A DNA stretch of 12,595 nucleotides from an uncultured Saprospiraceae bacterium. Its GTDB lineage: Bacteria > Bacteroidota > Bacteroidia > Chitinophagales > Saprospiraceae. The number at the start of each line of letters is the position of its first letter. Position 1 is the first letter of the stretch. Of the stretch, positions 5,853-12,595 are shown in pieces. Both the position numbers and the translations under genes were made by a program. Where the stretch lies: the NCBI GenBank assembly GCA_937973565.1, contig CALJKQ010000008.1, positions 1 to 12,595 of the forward strand, in the 5' to 3' direction. A model generated the notes under the pieces. It had not been told where the DNA came from. It saw nothing but the letters and a program-made list of their open reading frames with translations, and did not search any database.

Positions 5853-8800
5853 TTAATTGATTGACAAACTTGATACTTTCATGTTATTGTTGGTTGGTGT
5901 TTCACCACCTCCAGTTCCAGACACAACTGTTGTAGTCAGGTTGGCTGTTGCGCCCTGATTACCAATAGCTGTTAATTGAACTGCCACAAAATTGGTTGTA
6001 TTGCCATTGATGACAACGCCAGGTTTAGAAACGAACCTCCATCTTGTTGCTTGCTCAGTGATCACCCAGTCACTATTCATTACTGCAAAGTTGTTTACAC
6101 CAACCGTTACAGATGTAGCATTTGGATCAACGAATACTGAGAAGTTAGGATCCATTTTCTGAACATAGAATGTAACAGGAGCAGTAGTTGGATTAGCACT
6201 TAAGTTTCTGATTCTCACAACAACATTCTTAGTCTGACCCGGAGCATAGCTGGTACTACCTGTTGTGTGCTCAGGAGAAAGATCCGGTGCAGGAGGCGTA
6301 CAAGTACCTACTACATTTACATTGAATGAACATGTAGTGGTGTTGCCACTTGCATCTGTTGCTGTATAAACCACATTGGTAGTGCCCAATGGGAATGCAT
6401 AACCCGGGAAGTACTGGTTGTTGTTCTGAGTGGTCATCATAACACCGGAACAGTTGTCTGATGGAATTGGAACCGGCCAGAATGCCTGTGCAGTACAAAG
6501 AGTTGGATTCACATTCACGGTAACATCGGTTGGACAGTTGGAAATAATTGGCGCCCAGATATCATTCACCTGAACGAACCACTGACAAGAGTCAACATTT
6601 CCTTCTGCATCCGTAGCAATAACCGTAATTCTGTTGTTTCCTACCGGTAAACCAAATGTGGCTGTTATTGTATATCCACCCACTCCAAGAGGAGCAATAG
6701 TCATAGGAATAACACCATTGTTGGCCACAACTCTACCTTTAACCTGAACCGCAATTGCTCCAGGAGCAGTACAGTTGTCGAAGATGGTATCCAACACAAT
6801 CTGATAGTTTTGGTAACATCCGTTAGGATCAGAGTTCAAGGTTGAATTACCTGGACACTGGCTGAATACCGGTGCCAAAGTATCTTCTACCGTTACGATT
6901 GCTATACAAGTTGCGGAATTTCCGTTTACATCGGTCACTGTCAAGGTTACGTTATTGGCTCCGATATCATCACAGTCGAAGTTAGTCTGACTTGCGCTGA
7001 AGGTCAATCCTCCACAAGCATCTGTGCTTCCACCGTCTAACTGAGCGGCTGTTACAGAAGCAAGGCCATTTGCATTTAAATAGATCGTAGTATCTGAACA
7101 AATTACATTAGGTGCTATGGCATCAATCACTGTAACGGTTGCGCTACATGTTGCTGAGTTGCCATTTACATCTACAACAGTAAGTACTACTGTATTTAAT
7201 CCTACATCCGAACAATCAAAGTCGTAGATGTCAAGGTACATGGTATCTATACCACATGCGTCATTACTTCCATTGTTGACTGCTGCAGCCGTCGTACTTC
7301 CGTTACCATTGACATCAAGGTTAACTGTTACATTCTGACAAATTGCCACAGGTGGCACGTTATCTTCAACGGTTACAATGGATGTACAAGTAGAAGAATT
7401 TCCATTGACATCGGTTACAGTCAACGTTACCGTGTTTGGACCAACGTTTGAACAATCAAATGTATTTGGATTAGCTGCAAAAGTTAAACCTCCGCACGCA
7501 TCTGTACTTCCATTGTTCAATTGTGCACCTGTGATGCTGGCATCTCCATTGGCATCCAATTGAATGGTGATGTTCTGACAAACTGCAACCGGATCGATGG
7601 TGTCAACAACTGTTACCAAGGCAGTACAAGTTGATGAGTTACCATTTACATCAGTAACCGTCACAACTACTGCATTTGGACTTGTAGCCACATCGGCACA
7701 ATCAAATGCTGTTTGAGTTGCTGCAAAATTCAATCCTCCGCACGCATCTGTACTTCCACCATCCAATTCAAGAGCGGTAATACTAATGTTGCCTGTTACA
7801 TCCAGATATAAAGTAGTATCCTGACAAACAGCTACCGGATCGATGGTATCGATAACAGTTACTATCGCTGTGCATGTAGCAGAGTTGTTATTTACGTCTG
7901 TTACAGTCAGAATCACAGTGTTTGGTCCAACATTGGCACATGTAAAGTCATCAGGATTTGCACTAAATGTCAATCCACCACAAGCGTCTGTAGATCCTCC
8001 ATCAAGGTCTTGAGCATCTACGGTAGCATTTCCTGTTGCATCAAGATAAAGTGTTGTTGTAGTACATACAGCTACTGGATCTATCGTATCAATAACAGTT
8101 ACCACTGTATAACATGTATCACTGTTTCCATATACATCGAATACAACCATTTCAACTGTTACCGGAACAGCAACATTAGAGCAATTAAAGTTGTAGACAC
8201 TCAAAGTCATGGTATCAATTTCACAGTTATCCCAGCTACCATTGTTGGTATCAGTAGTGTCGATGGTTGCCATTCCTGCTGCATCCAGATAAACATTGAT
8301 AGCAGCATTGCAAATAGCTACCGGTGGTTCTGTGTCTACCACAGTTACTACCGCCACACAAGTTGCTGAATTACCACAAGCATCTGTTACGGTAAGAACA
8401 ACATTGTTAGGTCCTACTTCACCACAAGTAAAGCTTGTAGGTGTAGCTGAAAGGTTCAACAATGCCGAAGGCATACAGTTATCTGTACTTGCGCCATTTA
8501 CATCAGCAGGCAATATGCTCACTGTACCTGAAGGCAACAAGTTAACAGAAATATCAACACAAACCGGAGCCGGTGCCGTAGTATCCTGAACAGTGATTAT
8601 TTGATTGTCTGTTGCTGTGTTTCCACAAGCATCAGTTACAACCCATGTTCTGGTCACTACATAGTTATAGTAAGTACAATCTGCTGGATCAGATCCCTGG
8701 TTAGATGAATTGCTATGGCTGTAAGTTACAGGTGCATTGCAATTGTCATCACCTACTGGTGATCCCAATGCCAATGCTGTAGAATCCGCATCACAATTGA

Positions 8801-11800
8801 TGAGTGTGTCTAAAGCAAAGGTTACGAAAGTTGGAGCAATAGAGTCTTTAACAATAATCAATTGCTCACAAGTATTTGAATTGTTGTAGATATCTACAAC
8901 ACTATATGTTCTGATCAATGTGTCTTTGTTAACACATTCCGGAGTACCTGTACTTGCTGTTGAAACATGAATAATGCTTGACAAATCAACAGTACAGTTG
9001 TCATTCAATACACCACCTGCATTGATGAAGTCAACAAAGCCAACCAATGGAGCTGAGACATCTTCAATACAAGCTACTCTTTCCGTAGGAGGACAAAGAA
9101 TAACAGGATCAATGGTATCAACAACCATTACATCGAATGTACATGCTACGGTGTCAGGACCAGGATTTGTATAAGTTACTGTGTATGTTCCGATAGCAAA
9201 GTTTGCTTGTTGGATTCCTGAAGCATATCCTTCATTCACTGCGCCTCCCAAATCAACATCCAATTCAATTACATTGCAATTGTCTGTAATGGTTGGAGCA
9301 ACCCAGGAATAAGAGATATCACATTCCAAAACATACAACGTAATATCAGCAGGACAGTTAACTACCTGTGGTGCACCCGGACCCGTTACAACCACTGTAA
9401 CAGATGTGGTGGCAGTACAGCCATTGTCATCCGTAACAGTAACCGTATAAGTTCCGGCAGCAAGACCGGTAGCAATTGCAGTTGTCTGGCCATTGCTCCA
9501 CTCATAAGTATATTGAGGAGTACCGCCGGCAGCTGTTACTGTAGCGGTTCCGTCTTCAGCTGTAACACAAGATTCGTTGGTAGATGTTGCAGAAGCAGTC
9601 AAAATTGAAGGCTGACCCACAACTACGGCAACTGAATCTCTACAAGATTGTGAATCTTCCACCACAAACATATACGAACCTGCAGGAGCAGAGAATACAG
9701 GAGAACCCTGACCTCCGTTAGGGAAGTCAATGAAGAAGGTATATCCCGGTGTTCCACCACTTGCAAAACCGGTAATGGTTCCGTTTCCACCATTACAATC
9801 TGCATCCACTGCCGTTGCAGAAACCTGAAGTGCAGTAGGCTCAGTAATTGTAAACTGGACAGCGGCAGTACAGCCGTTGTCATCTGTCACTACAACTTCA
9901 TAAGTATCAGCAGGTAAATCTGCGAAATAGAATCCAAAGTCTGTTGTATTCATCGTAATGCTCGAACCATTCAATTCGATGTCATAACCACCAACAGCAG
10001 GCGTACCTCCTGTTACGGTTGCGAAAGCTGATCCTGTGCTGTCGCCATTACATGATACATTGGTAAGTATCAAACCTTGAACCTGAATTGCTGAAGGTTC
10101 TCCTACAACCAATAATGTATCTATGGTACAACCGGCTCCGTCTGTAGCTGTTACATGGTAAGTACCAGCTTCAAGGCCAGAAGTTGCTGAAGGATTGCCA
10201 TCACCATCTTCCCATGCCAAAGTTACCATTGGAGTTCCACCGGAAACAGTAGCAGTTACTGCTCCATCAGATCCACCATTACATGAAACATCGGTTGCAG
10301 AAGCCGTAGCCCAGCTCATTGCAGGACTAACATTAATTGTTTTGCTTGCAGTATTCGTACAACCCTCAACATCTGTAACCGTTACAGTGTAAGTGGTGGT
10401 TGTATTGACATTTACGGTAATTGCAGCCGTATTTGCCATTGTCGACCATTGATATGATCCACCACCAGAAGCGGTAAGTGTTACGGGATCACCGGCACAA
10501 ACCAATTCGTCAGTAGCTGAAATGGTAACAATCGGAAGTGGATTAACTACCACTGTCACAGTTGCACTATTGGTACAACCATTAGCATCAGTTACCACTA
10601 CAGAATAATTTGTATTGGAAGCTGGAGCTACTGTGATGGCCATAGTCATAGCCATATTTGACCAGGTATAGCTTACGCCACCTGATGCAGTCAATGTTGT
10701 AGATCCTCCTGCACAAATTTCAAGATCACCGGCAATACTTGCAGTAGGTAAAGTCCAGGTATTTAAAGTAAAGCTTGCAACGGCATAACAACCATTAACA
10801 TCTTCTACTCTAACCCAAACTACCTGATTGTCAACTCCACTGTACGTTGAAGCATTTGGAATATCTCCAGTTCCAGCTTCAGCATCGCTTTGAGAAACGT
10901 GGAATGTCAAAGTACCGGTTGTTGTGGGTACTGCATTGTTTAAGTTGAAAACTCCTACTCCACCGCCTTGAACACTTTCACAAGTATTTACTGCAAGTGG
11001 TTCTCCACCTGCAAAGGTAGGATTAGGATTAACATTTATAGTAGCAGACTCAGTGTCAGTACAACCATTTACATCGGTAACAGTAACCGTGTAAGTAGTC
11101 ATAGCTGCTGGAGATACTGTTATAGATGGTGTAACAGCCATGTTAGACCATGCATAAGAACTTCCACCCGTTGCTGTCAATGTAGCAGAAGCCCCATTAC
11201 AAATTGTGGCAGAAGAAGGTGTAATTACCGCTACTGGCAGTGGATTAACGATTACCGTTACACTTTCAGAATCGGTACATCCGTTTCCGTCAGTTACTGT
11301 CACAGTATAGGCTGTTGTAGTAACCGGAGCTACTGTAATAGCCTGGGTTGCGGCCATTGTTGACCATGAATATGAACCTCCTCCAGATGCTACCAAGGTA
11401 GTAGATTCACCAGCACAAAGAACAAGGTCGCCAGAAATTGAAGCTACAGGAAGTGGATTAACAGTCAGTATAATGCTGCTAACTGTATAACATCCATTGG
11501 CACCGGTAAGCCTTACCCAGATCTCCTGACCGTTGTTTCCGGTGTAAGATCCAAAGTTTGGAATGGCACCGATACCTGCATTTGCATCTGAAGCACTTAC
11601 GTGGTAAGTGATCGTTCCCATGGTGTTAGGTACGCTATTAGACAAGTTGAATATACCCTGTTGGCCATTGGCTACTGTAGCACAAGCCGACAAGTCAGCA
11701 GGATCGCTACCACCAAAGGTTGGAACTGGGTTAACAGTGAAGGTAAATGTAGTGCTATCGGCACAACCTTCAGCATTGATTACTTTAAGTTTAACTGTCA

Positions 11801-12595
11801 AAGGATTGGTATTATCCGTTTGCGCAGTCAAAATTGCATTTTGTGTATTGGCGTTGGCCAAAACAGCATTTCCGGAAGCACCTACAAATGACCACTCATA
11901 CGTAAAGGTTGATGGTGGGTTGTTGGTAGCACTTCCCAATAAGTTGCGAATTTCTCCCTGGCATAATGTATTGTCGCCATTTGGATTCAACGTTACCAAA
12001 GGTTTGTTGTTAACTACAACGCTTACAACAAAAGTGTTACCTGCACAACCGAATGCGCTGGTTGGTGTAACGGTATAGTTTACAGTTATTGGAACCGTAA
12101 ATATGTTGGTAACATTGTCTGTCAAAGTAGCACCTGATCCTGTATCACCTACTGCAGCACCCACTGCAAAAGGAGCAGGTGTAATAGATGTAATCTGCCA
12201 GTTGAATGTAATTGGCTCAAGATCGTCATCTAATGGATCGGGGTAGGTACCCAGGTTGGTAAGGTTTTCATTCAAATCGTAGTTGAAAGTAACACCTGAA
12301 CAAGCAGTTTCTGTGCTTCCTGCACCAACTGGTTCAGGATAAACAGGAACCTTTACCTGGAATTCATCACCGAGACAAGATCCGGTAGCTACAGAAGTAA
12401 TTGGAATGATTCTGTATCTAACTGTATCGTGTAGACTGGTTACGTTATTGAAATTATCATTATTGATAATAGCTCTGTGAATTCCCGCAAAACCTCCTGT
12501 ATTGGTAAGGTCAAATGTATAATTTCCAGCTAGAGAGGAGTTACGAGTACCAATCGGCAACGCCAACGGGTCAGCTGCGCCATTTACGGTTATGG
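5853..12595 (-). CDS. Giant repeat-rich surface protein (PKD, Ig-like, SprB and HYR repeats), 5' end outside window
   Basis: The frame is open from the right edge to a TAA at 5853-5855 and gives at least 2247 residues. The first in-frame start-like codon, a TTG at 12566, is not a real start because coding continues upstream. Domains from N to C are: PKD-like domains (12595-11721); two 234-residue modules (11720-10317); about four SprB-like repeats (10316-9375); HYR-like domains (9374-8562); seven 80-83-residue units (8561-6861); two HYR-like domains (6860-6291); and a DUF11-like domain (6290-5856). It is rich in Thr, Val, Asn, Asp, Ser and Gly, and has only about 30 Lys plus Arg by my count. 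No catalytic domain is visible. SprB repeats are known from the Flavobacterium johnsoniae gliding adhesin, so an extracellular adhesive or filament role is likely but unproven. Unusually, no T9SS sorting domain is recognisable at the C terminus. Any signal peptide would be outside the window. Confidence 0.92.
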   Translation of the reverse strand, partial: ITVNGAADPLALPIGTRNSSLAGNYTFDLTNTGGFAGIHRAIINNDNFNNVTSLHDTVRYRIIPITSVATGSCLGDEFQVKVPVYPEPVGAGSTETACSGVTFNYDLNENLTNLGTYPDPLDDDLEPITFNWQITSITPAPFAVGAAVGDTGSGATLTDNVTNIFTVPITVNYTVTPTSAFGCAGNTFVVSVVVNNKPLVTLNPNGDNTLCQGEIRNLLGSATNNPPSTFTYEWSFVGASGNAVLANANTQNAILTAQTDNTNPLTVKLKVINAEGCADSTTFTFTVNPVPTFGGSDPADLSACATVANGQQGIFNLSNSVPNTMGTITYHVSASDANAGIGAIPNFGSYTGNNGQEIWVRLTGANGCYTVSSIILTVNPLPVASISGDLVLCAGESTTLVASGGGSYSWSTMAATQAITVAPVTTTAYTVTVTDGNGCTDSESVTVIVNPLPVAVITPSSATICNGASATLTATGGSSYAWSNMAVTPSITVSPAAMTTYTVTVTDVNGCTDTESATINVNPNPTFAGGEPLAVNTCESVQGGGVGVFNLNNAVPTTTGTLTFHVSQSDAEAGTGDIPNASTYSGVDNQVVWVRVEDVNGCYAVASFTLNTWTLPTASIAGDLEICAGGSTTLTASGGVSYTWSNMAMTMAITVAPASNTNYSVVVTDANGCTNSATVTVVVNPLPIVTISATDELVCAGDPVTLTASGGGSYQWSTMANTAAITVNVNTTTTYTVTVTDVEGCTNTASKTINVSPAMSWATASATDVSCNGGSDGAVTATVSGGTPMVTLAWEDGDGNPSATSGLEAGTYHVTATDGAGCTIDTLLVVGEPSAIQVQGLILTNVSCNGDSTGSAFATVTGGTPAVGGYDIELNGSSITMNTTDFGFYFADLPADTYEVVVTDDNGCTAAVQFTITEPTALQVSATAVDADCNGGNGTITGFASGGTPGYTFFIDFPNGGQGSPVFSAPAGSYMFVVEDSQSCRDSVAVVVGQPSILTASATSTNESCVTAEDGTATVTAAGGTPQYTYEWSNGQTTAIATGLAAGTYTVTVTDDNGCTATTSVTVVVTGPGAPQVVNCPADITLYVLECDISYSWVAPTITDNCNVIELDVDLGGAVNEGYASGIQQANFAIGTYTVTYTNPGPDTVACTFDVMVVDTIDPVILCPPTERVACIEDVSAPLVGFVDFINAGGVLNDNCTVDLSSIIHVSTASTGTPECVNKDTLIRTYSVVDIYNNSNTCEQLIIVKDSIAPTFVTFALDTLINCDADSTALALGSPVGDDNCNAPVTYSHSNSSNQGSDPADCTYYNYVVTRTWVVTDACGNTATDNQIITVQDTTAPAPVCVDISVNLLPSGTVSILPADVNGASTDNCMPSALLNLSATPTSFTCGEVGPNNVVLTVTDACGNSATCVAVVTVVDTEPPVAICNAAINVYLDAAGMATIDTTDTNNGSWDNCEIDTMTLSVYNFNCSNVAVPVTVEMVVFDVYGNSDTCYTVVTVIDTIDPVAVCTTTTLYLDATGNATVDAQDLDGGSTDACGGLTFSANPDDFTCANVGPNTVILTVTDVNNNSATCTAIVTVIDTIDPVAVCQDTTLYLDVTGNISITALELDGGSTDACGGLNFAATQTAFDCADVATSPNAVVVTVTDVNGNSSTCTALVTVVDTIDPVAVCQNITIQLDANGDASITGAQLNNGSTDACGGLTFAANPNTFDCSNVGPNTVTLTVTDVNGNSSTCTSIVTVEDNVPPVAICQNVTVNLDVNGNGSTTAAAVNNGSNDACGIDTMYLDIYDFDCSDVGLNTVVLTVVDVNGNSATCSATVTVIDAIAPNVICSDTTIYLNANGLASVTAAQLDGGSTDACGGLTFSASQTNFDCDDIGANNVTLTVTDVNGNSATCIAIVTVEDTLAPVFSQCPGNSTLNSDPNGCYQNYQIVLDTIFDNCTAPGAIAVQVKGRVVANNGVIPMTIAPLGVGGYTITATFGLPVGNNRITVIATDAEGNVDSCQWFVQVNDIWAPIISNCPTDVTVNVNPTLCTAQAFWPVPIPSDNCSGVMMTTQNNNQYFPGYAFPLGTTNVVYTATDASGNTTTCSFNVNVVGTCTPPAPDLSPEHTTGSTSYAPGQTKNVVVRIRNLSANPTTAPVTFYVQKMDPNFSVFVDPNATSVTVGVNNFAVMNSDWVITEQATRWRFVSKPGVVINGNTTNFVAVQLTAIGNQGATANLTTTVVSGTGGGETPTNNNMKVSSLSIN
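5856..6290 (-). other. C-terminal DUF11/CARDB-like domain of the giant protein
   Basis: The last 145 residues begin APDLSPEHTTGSTSYAPGQT and end GGETPTNNNMKVSSLSIN. A start with Asp, a Gly-x-Thr turn, then NVVVRIRN, and an end in an NN-x-x-x-V-x-S pattern fit the DUF11/CARDB type of beta sandwich. The small downstream protein begins (after its signal peptide) with a domain of similar length whose end, DNDGEVASLSV, is alike. The gene stops straight after this domain. The family assignment is by eye. Confidence 0.5.
6861..8561 (-). repeat. Tandem array of seven HYR-like units with four conserved cysteines each
   Basis: Taking each unit from its first Cys, the units are 8313-8561 (249 bp), 8067-8312 (246), 7827-8066 (240), 7581-7826 (246), 7341-7580 (240), 7101-7340 (240) and 6861-7100 (240). 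Each codes for 80-83 residues with four Cys in fixed order: at the start, in DAC or DNC, in F-x-C, and in S/D-x-T-C. The segments TVTDVNGNS and VTVIDTIDPVAVC recur. The first unit has one extra Cys. The units resemble HYR domains and probably form a row of beta sandwiches, perhaps pinned by disulfides and calcium. They have diverged in DNA, so this is not a recent expansion. Confidence 0.85.
8562..9374 (-). repeat. Irregular HYR-like domains
   Basis: About three HYR-like domains of unequal length lie between the SprB-like block and the regular array. Typical marks are NCPADI near the start, DNC in the middle of each, and junctions such as VVDTIDPVILCP, VKDSIAPTF and VQDTTAPAP. They are longer and less alike than the seven units that follow, and contain the last Lys and Arg residues before a long stretch without any. 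Confidence 0.65.
9375..10316 (-). repeat. About four SprB-like repeats
   Basis: The repeats run from 10316 to about 10095, 10094-9837, 9836-9609 and 9608 to about 9375. Their shared marks are a start like ATDVSCNGGSDGAVTATVSG, then GGTP with an aromatic strand, AGTY-x-V-x-V-TD-x-x-GC, and a junction such as VVGEPSAIQV or ITEPTALQV. This pattern is the SprB repeat found in Bacteroidota gliding and surface adhesins. Lengths differ (about 74-86 residues), so the block is diverged. Confidence 0.8.
10317..11018 (-). repeat. Second copy of the 702-bp three-domain module
   Basis: This copy consists of a 91-residue block starting TFAGGEPLAV (10746-11018), a 71-residue Ig-like domain (10533-10745) and a 72-residue Ig-like domain (10317-10532). 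Every part has exactly the same length as in the copy at 11019-11720. Ig-like marks are CAG, LTASGG, SY-x-WS-x-MA and V-TD-x-x-GCT. Confidence 0.85.
11019..11720 (-). repeat. First copy of the 702-bp three-domain module
   Basis: This copy consists of a 91-residue block starting TFGGSDPADL (11448-11720), a 71-residue Ig-like domain (11235-11447) and a 72-residue Ig-like domain (11019-11234). By hand alignment the three parts are about 48, 69 and 54 per cent identical in protein to their counterparts in the second copy, with no gaps. Confidence 0.85.

Noticed and set aside
5841..5855. A frameshift splitting one giant gene from its sorting domain.
   Set aside because: The downstream frame begins with a complete signal peptide and its own ATG, and an in-frame stop plus an 11-base gap separate the genes. 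The giant also ends on a complete domain.
5856..6290. A T9SS type B (gliding-associated) sorting domain at the giant protein's C terminus.
   Set aside because: The typical marks (TPNGDG-x-ND, an NRWG segment, WDG and a final GTY-x-Y strand) are all absent.
6861..8561. Regular 240-246-bp spacing considered as a CRISPR array or satellite DNA.
   Set aside because: The units are fully coding, diverged in DNA, and lack short identical repeats with unique spacers.
11608..12078. A 156-codon open frame on the plus strand, antisense to the giant gene, together with several other long plus-strand frames from 7378 to 12078.
   Set aside because: They are shadows of the repetitive Thr/Val/Asn-rich coding sequence on the other strand. 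They have low-complexity composition and no recognisable domains.
12564..12566. A TTG as the start of the giant gene.
   Set aside because: The same frame stays open to the window edge with sensible sequence (ITVNGAADPL), no signal peptide follows the TTG, and there is no leader-like region.

Overview
The window looks like chromosomal DNA of a member of the Bacteroidota, probably a marine or activated-sludge type such as Saprospiria, Chitinophagia or Flavobacteriia. The evidence is a secreted protein with a type IX secretion (T9SS) type A sorting domain, SprB-type and HYR-type repeats in a giant surface protein, AT-rich leaders without clear Shine-Dalgarno sites, and two matches to the Bacteroidota -7 promoter element TAnnTTTG. 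The lineage below phylum is a guess.

Left part (1-4685), housekeeping genes. The end of an unidentified protein with a GHWH motif (3-158, +) is followed by hemE, uroporphyrinogen decarboxylase (210-1241, +). Next comes a LexA/CI-like regulator with an N-terminal helix-turn-helix and a C-terminal S24 peptidase domain (1384-2091, +). Its stop codon overlaps that of a convergent biotin carboxylase gene (2088-3503, -) within one TTAA. A divergent GarK/GlxK-type glycerate kinase (3582-4685, +) lies across a 78-bp spacer. These genes do not form an obvious common pathway.

Right part (4741-12595, all on the minus strand), surface-protein operon. A giant gene runs in from beyond the right edge (at least 2247 codons inside the window). 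Eleven bases after its stop comes a 349-residue secreted protein with a T9SS type A sorting domain, and the pair ends at a strong hairpin terminator. From N to C terminus the visible giant protein holds: two PKD-like domains; two copies of a 234-residue, three-domain module of exactly equal length; about four SprB-like repeats; irregular HYR-like domains; seven tandem units of 80-83 residues, each with four conserved cysteines; two more HYR-like domains; and a C-terminal DUF11/CARDB-like domain. It ends there, with no recognisable type A or type B sorting domain.

The main points of interest are in this operon. One is a 636-residue stretch with no Lys, Arg or His. Another is the exact 702-bp tandem module. 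The third is the division of labour between a giant repeat protein without a sorting signal and a small co-transcribed protein that has one, the two sharing a similar DUF11-like domain. A plausible reading (inference) is a two-protein cell-surface adhesin or gliding-type filament in which the small protein provides export or anchoring.
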